Positions 25,619 through 37,990 of a stretch of 64,000 nt of DNA are shown here, piece after piece. Positions within the stretch are counted from its first letter, which is position 1. Every line of letters begins with the position of its first letter. Location: contig OY856412.1 in assembly GCA_963693085.1 (NCBI GenBank), positions 1,060,472,244 through 1,060,536,243 on the forward strand, in the 5' to 3' direction. The notes under the pieces are model-generated. The model worked only from the letters and a program-made list of their open reading frames with translations. It did no database searches and had not been told where the DNA came from. The position numbers and the translations under genes were made by a program. This DNA is from Alisma plantago-aquatica. Its lineage: Eukaryota; Streptophyta; Magnoliopsida; Alismatales; Alismataceae.

Positions 25619-26110
25619 TTGAGTCGATTAGCTCCTCAGCCCGCGAAGGGTATATGTGTCCATCAGCACCCCTGGCTCTTCTTCCTCGCGAGCAGCCCTA
25701 GGGCGCCGCTGCTGCAGGTCGCAATTGAACGGGGAGAGCCCTCTCCGCCTCCCTATGACTGGAGTTTGCCGCCAGAACCCTTCTCCAACTCCGCTGCACT
25801 CCCGCGCATGCGGGGAGACTCCAGGTCGCAGCCAAAACGCCCGATCCGAGGGGAGCCAAGCCCCTGTTTGCTGCAGACTTGCAAGGTTTTGGTAGCCGCT
25901 GTGCGAAGACAGGAGCACGGGTTGACTCTTCTGATCCCTCCCAGGATATCATGGAAGCGACATGTACACCTCACACCTTTTCCACAGCCTCTCATAGAGC
26001 CGAGATACGAGTTACCCTATCCACTAGGGTTTCCATGTAGAGAAGAAGAAGAAGAATAGTAGAGAGAGGGGCGCATGGGGTCCTTCTTGAACTCGCCCCT
26101 GTGCTCTAGC
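25619..26110 (-). promoter_or_regulatory. GC-rich island and leader of the N LTR promoter
   Basis: A sharply GC-rich block in an otherwise AT-rich LTR, directly downstream of a minus-strand TATA box. In sense order: TATA at 26118-26111, a CTTCTTCTTCTTC stretch, then GC-rich sequence. Open frames of 80-146 codons exist on both strands here and in the other LTR (33306-33746), but they resemble no known protein and base composition alone would produce them. It could be a captured host promoter and first exon; that is speculative. Confidence 0.5.
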
Positions 26111-26118
26111 CTTTTATA
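26111..26118 (-). promoter_or_regulatory. Putative TATA box of the N 3' LTR
   Basis: The minus strand reads TATAAAAG. The other LTR has TATAAAGG at 33796-33803. Confidence 0.65.
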
Positions 26119-27067
26119 AAGGGTTGGGAAACGAAGCACTAGGTTATCCTATTCACAACTCATAGAGTTATTTCCAAAAAGAATCATATTCCTTTAAGGA
26201 TATGTAATCCTTCTCTCTCTTTGCAAACCTTTTGATATTCTCTAACATTTGATTATTTAGGAATTTCGAAAAATTATTCTTTTTATCTTCCTTGTACTTG
26301 CCTTTTCAGGTGTTGGCACGAAATTTAGTTTCCCTTTTAATAGAAAATATCCTCCTTTTAATAATACCATGAGATTCATTAATAATGTACTCACATTATA
26401 TTCTTATTTTCTTTTATCGATATTTTCTTTTTTCCTCTTTCTTGATTGGGACTTCTTGAATCCCAATAAAACTCAAAGAATTCGAAATTCTTTGTTTAAG
26501 GAACACTCATTATCATTAAATGCATCAATATGCATTATTCTCATTATCTTGCCTATTTATTTTTAAAATAATTCCTTTTTTTTTAGGATCTCTCTCTTAT
26601 TTCTCTTTTATTTTCCTCATTAGTATTCCTTTTATCATCAGGAATCCTTGGGATACGAAATTCCACAAAGGATTAACCAATTATACTTCTTTTCACATAT
26701 TTTCCACATTTCATCAATGTTTTCAATTTATTTATTAACAAGGAAATACTTAATTGATATTTTCTTTTCTTATTGCCTTTTCTTCGCAACTTTGGACTCC
26801 TTGGAACCCAAGGAATCTAAGAGGCACGAAATCCTCTTTGGATTTGCCTTCTAGAGGTTTCCAAACCTTTCTTATCTCTAAATCTCAGTTATTCATTAAT
26901 TAATTGAATATCCTTGTTATTGGGCCCAATAGCCAATAAAGCCAACAAATCAAACAACAAGGCTATTGTAAATGAAATCCATGCATTCATCCATTATTTG
27001 TTCATTTATCTTTATTATGAGAAATTAAATTTCTCAACAAATGAACCCAAAATTTGGGGTTGTAACA

Positions 27068-27080
27068 TCCTTCCCCTCTT
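27068..27080 (-). promoter_or_regulatory. N polypurine tract
   Basis: The minus strand reads AAGAGGGGAAGGA immediately before the 3' LTR. Upstream is GAATTTTGAGGGCAAAATTC, matching the usual end of a gypsy polyprotein. Confidence 0.85.
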
Positions 27081-30000
27081 ATGAGAATTTTGCCCTCAAA
27101 ATTCCATCAAGCAAGCAAACAAACAGGATAAGCCTTTCATATGTCCATCATGGATCCCATGTGGCTTCACCCTTTCCATGGTGTTTCCCAAGAACCTTCA
27201 TTATCTCATATGCTTCCATCTGAGTTCTTTCTTACCTTGGTATATCGTACCCTCATAGGTGACTCAGGATATTTCAGCCTCTCAAAAGCTGAATAGGATC
27301 AGGGCTCAACACATGGCTTGGGTACCTCACATAGTGCTCTAGATCGGACTCATGGAACACATTACACATCATGTTATCCTGTGGGGCAAAGCTAAACACA
27401 ACCATCTCCACCAATCCATCTCAAATGGACCCATATATCGGGGATTCAGCTCTCCCAGCTGTAGCTTAGAGGGGTCGGATTTTCACATTATATTCCTCCA
27501 CAGTGAACTGCATGTCAGTCTGCTTTGCATCAGCTCGTGACTCATGTCACCACTGGGCTCTCTCTCAGCCATTGCATGATCAAAGAGACTTCATCTGCAC
27601 ACACCTGGGGTTCTTTTCTGACCTTCGTGAGGCCTCCTTCACCAACATCATCATAATGAAGTGGTGACCGACACAACCTCCCTATAAAACTTCTTGCATC
27701 CTGATAAGGCTATGGTGGTTAACGTCACATATTTACAACTATCTCATGGTATCACCCTGAACAAGCACACTTTCTCTCATCAGACCCTCTAGTCTGGATC
27801 ATACTAACCATTAGCTAGGGCTGATAAACTATACTATCATCAAGCTTGTCATGTACCTACTTCCACTTTATCGAAGTGAACCTTGGTCAAAACCAAGAAC
27901 CTTTGAACTCACATCATGATGTAGTTAAATCATCTCTCTTTCTCTTATGTAGTTCAAACAAACCTATCTCTTGACAGTACTCTTCTTTTCCTGTCATCCA
28001 GGTAAGGTGATCTACCATAACCCTCATTGATCTTCCTTGGTTTAAGGAGAGAGTCTCCACATCCTCCATAGTGATGAACTCTCATTCCTTTTTAGGGACT
28101 CTTTTATCCTCTATATTGGTACACTGGGTTACTGGTATTCGTCCTTTACCTTTATCATGCATGGCCACAAGCCACATGCATCTTCATCTTAAGCATCCAA
28201 AGTGCTACCATCTCAGTAATACCATGGTATATGGTGATCTTAAAATCATGATCTCCAGTGTATCATGATCCCTCAAGCTTGATACCTCAGAAACCCTAAA
28301 CCATTCTAATCAGGGTTTCATCACATTCCCTTCCAGAGAAGTGCATCTGAGGCTCTAAACCATCCTTTCACTACGTCAAGGACTAGACTGACTAGCCAAA
28401 CAATCATTAACTTGTTCAACATATTTCATTACATCTGAGTGTTAGCCAAAACACATCTTCTTTCCAAACGTAGGGTTAGCCTAACAACTCCCTTCTAGCC
28501 AAACCAGGCAGCTCTATCTCCACCAGAGCATCTATTACCACTTCACATCCTTCGTTATTAATTAACGTTGAAGACATACTCTTCCATGTATTCTACTTAT
28601 CATCTCATCTCAAACTCTAAGTTTGTCTTCATCAAGAAACTCTAAGCTCATACTCACTGTGATCGAACTTGACCTTGGTTAATCTGCAAATTCTAGATAG
28701 TTCCCGATAAAACATCCTCATAAGCTGGCTACACTACCTCTCATAGTGTTTGCGAACCATCCATGTATCATTCCTTCCACATCTCTATCATTATTCCTTA
28801 TAGCAACGTTCCAACTCACAACATCCTTGTCCTTGGTGTATGGCATGCATACTGTCCTATCTCTCACTCTCATAACAAGAAGAAATAAGCATTTGGCGGC
28901 CGTCCAAATACAGAGTTCTTCCTATTCCAAGAGTAGGGATGGTACAACCCACCTCGCCAGTACACCTTCAAGTCTCCATTGAAACGTGCCACTCATGTCT
29001 CTATATCGCAATCATCATTATATCAAAGTTACTTTCATGGAAAACTGGCCTCAAACCTACTTGGGTTTACACACAATCCTTGATCATATCCTTTAGGTCT
29101 ATAGGGTACCGGCACTTTTGGGGTCATCCCTCTTCCCATATGCACCAGAGAGTGCCCTACTCACTTGCCCTTTGGGTCACATGAGTTAATGAAGGTGATC
29201 AATCTCCTAACCCATGGCCCTCAGACAATGATAACTGTTACCTCCCGACCCTATGGTCATGTGCAACTAGGGAATCAGGCAACTCCGTCTTTCATCGGTC
29301 TTATCCCTACCTGACCCTAGGATAGACTTGGGATTCTCTTATAGTACAGGTCTGACTTAGAACCTTACCCAAGCCTTCATCATCTCTTTCTGCATTCATG
29401 ACTGACTTTCATCCCTTAACAGGGGTCATGGCAACCTGCCTACCTTGGTCAGGCCCCATACCGGTTACTCCCATGGTAACACATCCACGCACTTAGATAT
29501 GGTTATCTATGGGCCTATAGGTTCATTTTCATACCATGTACTTTTCTCTCAGTTTCTCAAGATCCTATGAGACCTCTTTAGGTTACCCTGAACCAGCAAA
29601 ACTGATATACACCCTTCCAAAGGGATCCCTCTCCCAGGATGGGAGGAAACTACAACCCCTGACAGCAAGGTCACAACCACCCTTAGGGTTTACACCCGTA
29701 TGAGCATGCTAAAACCAACAACTACTAAGGCACAAGCGTACCTACAAAACCATGCTAGGTCACACTCATTCTCTTTCCTCATCATCAGATCAACTTATTC
29801 GTGAGGGGTTCATCAAACATACCCTTACCTGAAGGGGTTTTCCTTTACCTCTACACATTAAGAGTACCATGCTCGAAACTATAGAGACTCAAATCTCAAC
29901 ATGAGCATTGGGTACACAGCTTCCCCTCTTAGGCCTAGGAACCCTAGGTTCTCCTCCGGGTGTCCAACCATATGCTCATTCTCTTAACCAGGAATCCAGC

Positions 30001-31322
30001 ATGTCCGAGATATGTCATGTACTCCCATGATCTTTCTACTCAAGAAACACTTCAAAGTTGTTTCCTCTTCCTGGACAACTACTAGGTATAAAACCTCACA
30101 ACTGGTGCCTTAACCTCCTCAGGGTCTAAAGCACTCTCTATCTCATCTAGTAGGTAATGACTTGTACCATAGGTGCCAGAATCATCATCCTCCCTCTAGG
30201 GTTTGGTTACTCTTAAGCTAACCAAGACATCATCAACCTCTAGGGATCATGCATGAGGCGACCATTATCATCCACTTAGATCGCATCCTTCTCGACTCCC
30301 ACTATTTCTCAAGTTTCGGGGTTTTAGGCTCCCAACTTTCTTGGCCGAGGTTTGCTCCCTCTCTCTAGAGCTAATCCTACAACCAACCTCTCTATAAGAG
30401 GTCCTGTCTTTATGAAGGATCAAACTCCTAAGCATGCCCTCACTTGAATGAAGCCTATACTCAAACTTATGTTTACTCAAGGTTATCCATAACCCCTTAT
30501 GCTTATGTCATGAGCCATCCATCATGATCCCTTGACCAGGATTTCATCAAGCTATACCCTACTTGCCTAAGCCCATAGGGTAATTATAGGTTCTCTTCTA
30601 ACCTTATCCATGAAGGAGCTATCTTTCGCTCTAGCATGCACGGCCCACTCCAGGGTTGGGTCGCCAAAGGTACTAGGTCATCTACCCTCTTATGCCATCC
30701 CAATGGCACGTCCAACAAAACTCTCGGTCCACCATGACATCTAACTCATCGTGCCATCTCTCACTCTATCCTTTTAATGGAGATCTCTACCTCCAAGACT
30801 AACTCTTCCTACTTGTTCTCCTGACAAAGAGGTCTAGCCTCAGGTTTCTCCTGAAAGAAATGACAACTCGTGTCATACAACCTAAGCATGTATCTATTCC
30901 TTCACGCTTACTCTATTAAGTTTATGTCCATGACATCTTACTTACATGCTTTTTATTAATTTGTTGGAGTATTCCTTAGACCTTACTAGCCTTACCCATA
31001 CCTCAAGAGGGTGAGGAAGAGAGAGAAAACCCTAATCCTTAAGGTCCTTAATAGAATTTGGGTTGAGAAGGGATGAACAAGATGAGAGAGTCCTCCTAAA
31101 GGTATCTTATTTCGAATCATACCCTAAGACTTTGGCCAGGCAGTCACACAGATCCAGGAGTCCTCATATTTTGACTAGCGGTGCGGAGGAAAATCTTGCC
31201 AGCCCCCGGTCATGATCCTTTTCTAGACACCTCAGTCTTTCGGATAATCTTCTAATAACTCCCTTGGGTTCTATGGAATTTGTAAAATTTAATAATTATT
31301 AAAGATTAGATGAGGAACCTAT
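27081..31322 (-). other. N interior, 4.2 kb, no recognisable coding domains
   Basis: Length fits a gag-pol region, but I find no RT, integrase or protease motif and no open frame above about 80 codons. The plus strand is rich in C and poor in G, meaning the sense strand is rich in G. Only the very end of a polyprotein-like sequence next to the polypurine tract is visible. It is either a heavily mutated pol or non-coding filler. Confidence 0.6.
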
Positions 31323-31334
31323 GCTCTGATACCA
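31323..31334 (-). promoter_or_regulatory. N primer binding site
   Basis: The minus strand reads TGGTATCAGAGC two bases from the LTR end, a perfect Met-type PBS. It fixes the element's orientation. Confidence 0.92.
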
Positions 31335-31336
31335 AT

Positions 31337-34300
31337 TGTAATGACCCCGCCTCCCGGTAACCCCCAATTAAGGGAGACCGAAAGGTCGGTGCCGTTATCC
31401 AATTAACAGGATCAAAGGTTCGACAAATAATTAGTAATAATTAATAAACTTTACCAACTAAACTGAAAACTGGTATAAAATAAAACTTTTCTTACCTTGG
31501 AAAAACTGGGATTTCTAAACTTCTATCCATGAAGACACTAATCTAACTAATCCTCCTGTGCACGTTACTTCTCATTCATTTACACATGTGCCACTTTACT
31601 GTTTGTTCTTTTCATTTGTACCTAAAACGCCGACAAACAAAACGTCGGTCAGCACTAAGCTGGTATGTGGGGGAAACAATAATCATGCAACTACAATAAC
31701 AAAGTAATCAACCAATTATCAGTTAACATCCAAGATTACGATTTAAACCATACTACTCAATCATTTCCTATCCCCTATCTCTGTGTTGTCCCTGCAGTGG
31801 ACCGAGATCCCACCTCTCTCTAGGTAGATCCTTATTAAACCCTGCATGATCCTACCTAATAGGTAGATCAATATCTAGGGTTCAGTCGCATGGCACTACC
31901 CATAGGTAGTCCAATCTCTAACTCAATGTGACTTGATGGACCTACCCCATTGGTAGCCATTTACTAAGTCATTCAATGACCTGATGGGCCTACCCCATTG
32001 GTAGCCTTTTACTAGGTCAACTCATTAAGCTACAGAGGGGACTAGGATCTGAGCTAGTAGGCATATCTCTTATGTGATAGTCATATTCACATTATACATT
32101 GCATGAATTAAATACATCCAGCAGTTTAATTCAATCCACGATAGAAACGTCGTTAAAATCCTAGAAAACTAATTCGGGTAGTCATAAGCGTAACCACATA
32201 CCTGATTTGCAGAATCAACAAGTCCAAGCAATCAAGTAACCCAGAGTAAATCAAGCAAGCACAATTCAATCCTGAAATATTCATGCAATATTTTCTATCA
32301 TCGATCATGGCACACAAATCTAATAGACCTACTCATGCCTTAGGGTTACTATCCTTTTTAGGGTTTTGACCATAATTAGGGTTTCACTTCCTTTTTATTA
32401 CTTTTATCAAATATCCATCAAACCTAATTATCTTGTCTTATTTTCCATTACGGTCCTTAAGATCAGGTTTGGACCACGAAAACCCCATTTATTCATCACA
32501 AAAGATGCTAAGGTTATCCTTTAACAATATTTAGTCTTATTTTCATATTAACAACACCATTATCTACCAGTTAAGTCCATCAAGCCTCTTCTCATTAAAG
32601 CTACTATTTTAATCCTTTTCATCCATGGCAAACTCATTATAAGTATTTATCAACAATTCATAGTCCAGAATGATCTAAGTCGCATACGAATTCATTTTGT
32701 CATAATTTTACCCTTTTATTTCTGAGAAAACCCTAATTACTACCTTTAGGGTATTTATCCAGAATTAAGGGCTGTTATACTCTAATAGCTTAGATTCAAC
32801 ACATTTCAACTCCTATCATCAGATTGATCAATTAAAACCATTAATAATCTCATTCACTAAAATTAGGGTTTCAAGGCCCATTAATGCTTATTTATATGCA
32901 TGAACTTCTAAATCAACCAATTACGTGTAAGATTCATCTTTTTCAAACTTAATGTATCTCTTTGATCATTAACAGGTTAATACCAACTCTAATCATTCAT
33001 TGAACCCTACGAATCACATTAATTATAACAAGATAGGATTCCTTAATCATCATTACATTAAAGTTAATAACTTATACTACTTTTCGAATTGCAAGCAGAA
33101 TTTGGCTTCAACCATATTTTATTTAGATTCCTCTCGATTTTCTGAGCAACTTTCATATTTTATTCGTACCCATCCGAGCTACCGATTGTGAGATATGAAT
33201 TTTGCATTAAATGACTTACTTGGCCAATAGGAAAGCGCCACGTCATTAACTTCCATGTAACGCGGCCCGACTCAGTTTATAACCAAATTACGTGATTGCC
33301 CTCACTTGAGTCGATTAGCTCCTCAGCCCGCGAAGGGTATATGTGTCCATCAGCACCCCTGGCTCTTCTTCCTCGCGAGCAGCCCTAGGGCGCCGCTGCT
33401 GCAGGTCGCAGTTGAATGGGGAGAGCCCTCTCCGCCTCCCTATGACTGGAGCTTGCCGCCAGAACCCTTCTCCAACTCCTCCGCACCCCCGCGCATGCAG
33501 GGATACTCTAGGTCGCAGCCAAAACGCCTGATCCGAGGGGAGCCAAGCCCCTGTTTGCTGCAGACTTGCAAGGTTTTGGTAGCCGCTGTGCGAAGACAGG
33601 AGCACGGGTTGACTCTTCTGATCCCTCCCAGGATATCATGGAAGCGACATGTACACCTCACACCTTTTCCACAGCCTCTCATAGAGCCGAGATACGAGTT
33701 ACCCTATCCACTAGGGTTTCCATGTAGAGAAGAAGAAGAAGAATAGGAGAGAGGGGCGCATGGGGTCCTTCTTGAACTCGCCCCTGTGCTCTAGCCCTTT
33801 ATAAAGGGTTGGGAAACGAAGCACTAGGTTATCCTATTCACAACTCATAGAGTTATTTCCAAAAAGAATCATATTCCTTTAAGGATATGTAATCCTTCTC
33901 TCTCTTTGCAAACCTTTTGATATTCTCTAACATTTGATTATTTAGGAATTTCGAAAAATTATTCTTTTTATCTCCCTTGTACTTGCCTTTTCAAGTGTTG
34001 GCACGAAATTTAGTTTCCCTTTTAATAGAAAATATCCTCCTTTTAATAATACCATGAGATTCATTAATAATGTACTCACATTATATTCTTGTTTTCTTTT
34101 ATCGATATTTTCTTTTTTCCTCTTTCTTGATTGGGACTTCTTGAATCCCAATAAAACTCAAAGAATTCGAAATTCTTTGTTTAAGGAACACTCATTATCA
34201 TTAAATGCATCAATATGCATTATTCTCATTATCTTGCCTATTTATTTTTAAAATAATTCCTTTTTTTTAGGATCTCTCTCTTATTTCTCTTTTATTTTCC

Positions 34301-34751
34301 TCATTAGTATTCCTTTTATCATCAAGAATCCTTGGGATACAAAATTCAACAAAGGATTAACCAATTATACTTCTTTTCACATATTTTCCACATTTCATCA
34401 ATGTTTTCAATTTATTTATTAACAAGGAAATACTTAATTGATATTTTCTTTTCTTATTGCCTTTTCTTCGCAACTTTGGACTCCTTGGAACCCAAGGAAT
34501 CTAAGAGGCACGAAATCCTCTTTGGATTTGCCTTCTAGAGGTTTCCAAACCTTTCTTATCTCTAAATCTCAGTTATTCATTAATTAATTGAATATCCTTG
34601 TTATTGGGCCCAATAGCCAATAAAGCCCAAAAATCAAACAACAAGGCTATTGTAAATGAAATCCATGCATTCATCCATTATTTGTTCATTTATCTTTATT
34701 ATGAGAAATTAAATTTCTCAACAAATGAACCCAAAATTTGGGGTTGTAACA
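31337..34751 (-). repeat. N 5' LTR (3,415 bp)
   Basis: Near-identical to 23649-27067, with TG...CA ends. It carries the second copy of the GC-rich island (33306-33746). Confidence 0.92.
33796..33803 (-). promoter_or_regulatory. Putative TATA box of the N 5' LTR
   Basis: The minus strand reads TATAAAGG upstream of the GC-rich leader. As the 5' LTR copy, this would be the promoter driving the element RNA. Confidence 0.65.
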
Positions 34752-36159
34752 CACCCATTACCATATTGTACAAGGAAAACAAGCTAAAGACAGTAATAAA
34801 ATGTATCATCCTCATTAGATAAGATTCCAAGTCCCATATATATATCTATCATGGAGAAAAGGTAACAATTTAAGTACAAGAACAATCATTTACATGTATG
34901 GAGAGTGTGCATAATAGAGATGGTTTAAAGTTATGTAACCCGCCTTAAGAGGATCTCCATGAAAGGCACAAAACTCCATGATCCAAGCAGAAAAAACACA
35001 TTCTCTTCCAAGAATAGCACCCATCCAAAGCTCCAAACATGCCTTCGGCACCATCATCACCACCTCAAGAAACAAAGGAAGAAGAAGAAGAAGAAACCAT
35101 GGTTATGTATAGATCAAGAAGAAGAAAGGAGGGAAGATGACCACGTCCTTGCATACTATTATCAAGGGCCTATCCGTGGCCAAGAGGGAAAGAGGAAGGT
35201 GGAGAAGTAAGCACAAGGAAAACTAGCAAGGAAGCATGACTCACCAAGGTCAGATCTTGAGCAAGGAGTTTCCATGGCCAAGGAGCTCGCCCCTCCATGC
35301 TCCATGGGAGTCTTCCTTAGCTCCCAAGCTCCCATGCCCGACACAAACAGATAGGATAAGGTAGGTGGCCGAAAAGGATTGCTTGGCTAAGGAGGAAGGG
35401 ATTTATATACACCAAGAAAGAGAGAGGTAGCAAGAGAAAGGTGTCATAACCACATAAACCAAGGTGCCACTTACTCTAGCTCATAACGCCACTTGTTGCC
35501 ACCCTAGCAGCTCATGCATAGCCTGGTGATACACTCTAGGAAGTGTATCGTGCAGCTGGGCAGAATCCATGGCCGACACACCCCTGTTGGGCGACACACC
35601 TTCATGTCCTAGCCGATACACTAAAGGACAAGGTGACATATGCAACACATATATGTTATAATGACCATATAGGATGTCATTCCTCATCTATCAATCAAAC
35701 AAGGCGCTCCATCATCCCTACTCATTCTAGATGATGTCACACACAAGAAAGAAGACTCTAGAGCTGATAAATTGCACATTGACCCCTCCACTTTGGGTAA
35801 TTTGCAATTTGCACCAAAACTAGCACAAAAAGCATAAACATCAACCAACCAAGCTCAAACTTGAAACATAGGTCCTCCACAAGGTGTCCCATGGCATCAT
35901 TATCTTTCTAATGATGCAAGAGAACTAAAGGCATGCTTTACATGTGACATATTGCAATATATCCCCTAACTTTGGGTAAATTGCACTTTGGTCCAAAACA
36001 AGCAAACATTGCTCAAACAGCATCCAAACGGGACCAAACTGGAAACATGAGCTTGTCACATGATACAAAAACATCCTATAAGATTAGATTAAGGTTCTAA
36101 TCACCGTTCATAAGCAAATAAAATAGGGTTAGCCCAAAACCTGGGTCAGGGTCCTTACA
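34752..36159 (-). repeat. E2 5' LTR, promoter-side part
   Basis: Continues the E2 LTR after element N and matches 16024-17431. It carries the GGCGGGTTACATAAC motif at 34930-34946, a minus-strand TATATAAAT near 35405, and the LTR start TGTAAGGACCC at 36159. The AGGTA duplication follows. Confidence 0.92.
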
Positions 36160-36164
36160 AGGTA

Positions 36165-36570
36165 CATCAACAACATTAGGGACAACAGTAATAGCTCAGG
36201 TTGAGTATACTGTCTGTCGTGTCTTATAGATAGAAGTCATATGTGTCGTCTCTGTACTCTCTGGTCCTTGGATTTAGTACGTGTTTGTTTTATGAACAAT
36301 ATGAGGTTTTGGCTAGTATGCCTCGAGGTTTTATGTTGCTTCAATTTATGTTTTGACAAAGCATTATCCTTGAGAAGAGATGGTACAGTGTATGTACACT
36401 GTGAACAATGATGTATATAAGGTTTTGGTTCTTCCTTAAAGAGTTTTCGTAGAAATAGATCTCTTTGTAAAATGGTTTAAATTTTTAGTGATTTTTGTTA
36501 ATCCACTGCTTATGATTATTCCGCATAATTAGTAATGATTTGGCTGTCGGTTTGGTGGTGGTCATTACAA
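36165..36570 (+). repeat. E4 LTR tail (continuation of 9766-12207)
   Basis: Follows the AGGTA duplication. It resembles 9370-9765 and ends GGTCATTACA near 36570. No PBS follows, so this is a 3' or solo LTR. 36571-36819 has nothing recognisable. Confidence 0.7.
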
Positions 36571-36819
36571 ATCCGCTCCTTTCTTGTCACCTTGAGAAAA
36601 TGCAAAGACCCTATCTCCTTTTTTCTCCTCTCCTATTGTTTACCCCTTTTTTTAACTCATTTTCAAGCCTCGGGGAACCCCCATCACTCTATTATCCTAC
36701 ATCTAGCTCCATGGAGGCCATCACCTTGTCCATGGTTGGGGTTTTCATCCTCAGTCATCTTAGGAAATTTAGCTTGAACACATATCTGGTATATAATACC
36801 ACTAGATATAGGAGTCTTA

Positions 36820-37198
36820 GGGCTAATTTGGTTAGGCTGCAAATGAACACATGCAGACCCAACCCGCTGTGTTTTTCAACTACACATGTTTAGTTTCACA
36901 CAGATCCAACAGACGGTGGAATTGGAACTCATAGATACAGATTGGCCCATTAGAAAAGAAGGAAAAGAAACCACACCCAGATCGGGCACGGTTCATTTTC
37001 CATGTGACCGAACACGCTGCCACCTATGTAAAAAATGGTTCCTCCACCTCATCTGGCGTCTTCTCCGTTCCCGTTGACTGCAACTCTCATTTTTTATATC
37101 ATAATTCTGCTGTCTGCCACTACATGATCTCATACCGTAGGGTGCCAAACAGACGAAAATGAAGCGGATGAGTTGCAGACACATCCAACCAAATAGCT
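36820..37198. mobile_element. MITE-like element (TTTGGTT ends)
   Basis: The left end GGGCTAATTTGGTTAGG follows TTA. The right end, read in reverse, is AGCTATTTGGTTGGATG. The inverted ends and TTA target suggest a PIF/Harbinger (Tourist-like) MITE, but the right end is eroded and the target duplication is not clean. Confidence 0.5.
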
Positions 37199-37990
37199 AT
37201 TGTTGGAGTTCCATCTCATGACTTTGGATTTTCTATTTTGCAAGTACGCAACATGTTCTAGCTACAAGGAACCAACCCTTAGGAATAAACTTCATGTGAA
37301 CCATATGATGTATAGTAGCTTTGTTCACATGTCCTAAATGTACGGGCCAAACATCGCAAGATATAGAAGTTGAAAGAGTACAAATACAATTGTCATTTAT
37401 ATGAGAGGTACCATTGTATGAAAAAAACACCAAGCTTAATCAAACATGCATAGATGTATCCAACACTTGTATATGAACGCTATCTATAGATTACAACTTT
37501 GTTACCTTGACATAACATAGTATGAACAAACTACACAACAAGGACCACATTAATATGGTTTTTCTTAAAACTAGGAGCATGTACAATATTTTACAGTCTA
37601 AGGGCAATCCCAATGTGATCTGATAGCCTATAATCTACTTCACTGATATGACATCTCCCTAAGAGATCACACTATTGTTGTCTGACTAATTGGTAGAAAA
37701 AACAAAATGTCATATCATATGTAAAATACACTCTTACGTTCACCCTCCAAAATTGCAGTTATAGAATTGAATGAATCCATATTGTTCGATCCCAATGTCA
37801 TTCATTTCAAATATACTGTCCAAAGATTCTCAAAGCTCAAGGGTAGACTATTCTTATGGTATATGCCACAAAACTCATTAGAACGAGCGGATAATATCCT
37901 ACCATGACAAGGATAATCTATTTCTTTGAATACTTTGGTAGGAGATGAAGATGGATAAGAATGATAATTGTATGTAGTGACAATAAAATG
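37199..37990 (-). pseudogene. Degenerate copia pol fragment (pre-integrase region)
   Basis: The minus strand around 37350-37280 reads HLGHVNKATIHHM, close to the conserved pre-integrase block (W-H-x-R-L-G-H-x-N) of copia elements. Further upstream on the same strand (near 37580) an ILYM...LRKTIL stretch resembles the block before it. Stops and frameshifts throughout. No LTR was found for it. Confidence 0.45.

Larger units (their letters stand above)
23649..27067 (-). repeat. N 3' LTR (3,419 bp)
   Basis: Plus strand runs TGTAACGACC to GGTTGTAACA. It contains a GACCGAAAGGTC hairpin near the end (23689-23700), two 50-bp tandem units with CCTACCCCATTGGTAGCC (about 24230-24330), AT-rich sequence, and a GC-rich island with TATA box (25619-26118). 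Confidence 0.92.
23649..34751 (-). mobile_element. N: nested gypsy-type LTR element (11.1 kb)
   Basis: Inserted into the E2 5' LTR with a perfect duplication CACCC (23644-23648 and 34752-34756). The intact second LTR of E2 (around 16024) reads straight through the site and so proves the insertion. 3' LTR 23649-27067, interior 27068-31336, 5' LTR 31337-34751, PBS and polypurine tract on the minus strand. In the first 335 bp the LTRs differ at 7 bases by eye, so the insertion is fairly young, while the interior shows no intact gag-pol. It is either a non-autonomous family or a badly eroded one; the young LTRs favour the first. Confidence 0.93.
12208..36159 (-). mobile_element. E2: large non-autonomous gypsy derivative (LARD-like), split by element N
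   Basis: Minus-strand LTR element with a perfect 5-bp target-site duplication, AGGTA at 12203-12207 and 36160-36164. 3' LTR 12208-17431, interior 17432-19825, 5' LTR 19826-36159 with the 11.1-kb element N inside it. Both LTRs run TG...CA. The interior is only 2.4 kb with no gag or pol domain, and each LTR is over 5.2 kb, so the element fits the large retrotransposon derivative class. LTR ends and PBS-adjacent bases resemble E1, which suggests E1-type proteins mobilised it. That last point is inference. Confidence 0.9.

Noticed and set aside
25619..26059. 146-codon ORF present in both LTRs of element N
   Set aside because: It is antisense to the element, overlaps open frames in three other readings, and is explained by GC-rich composition. 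No domain was recognised.
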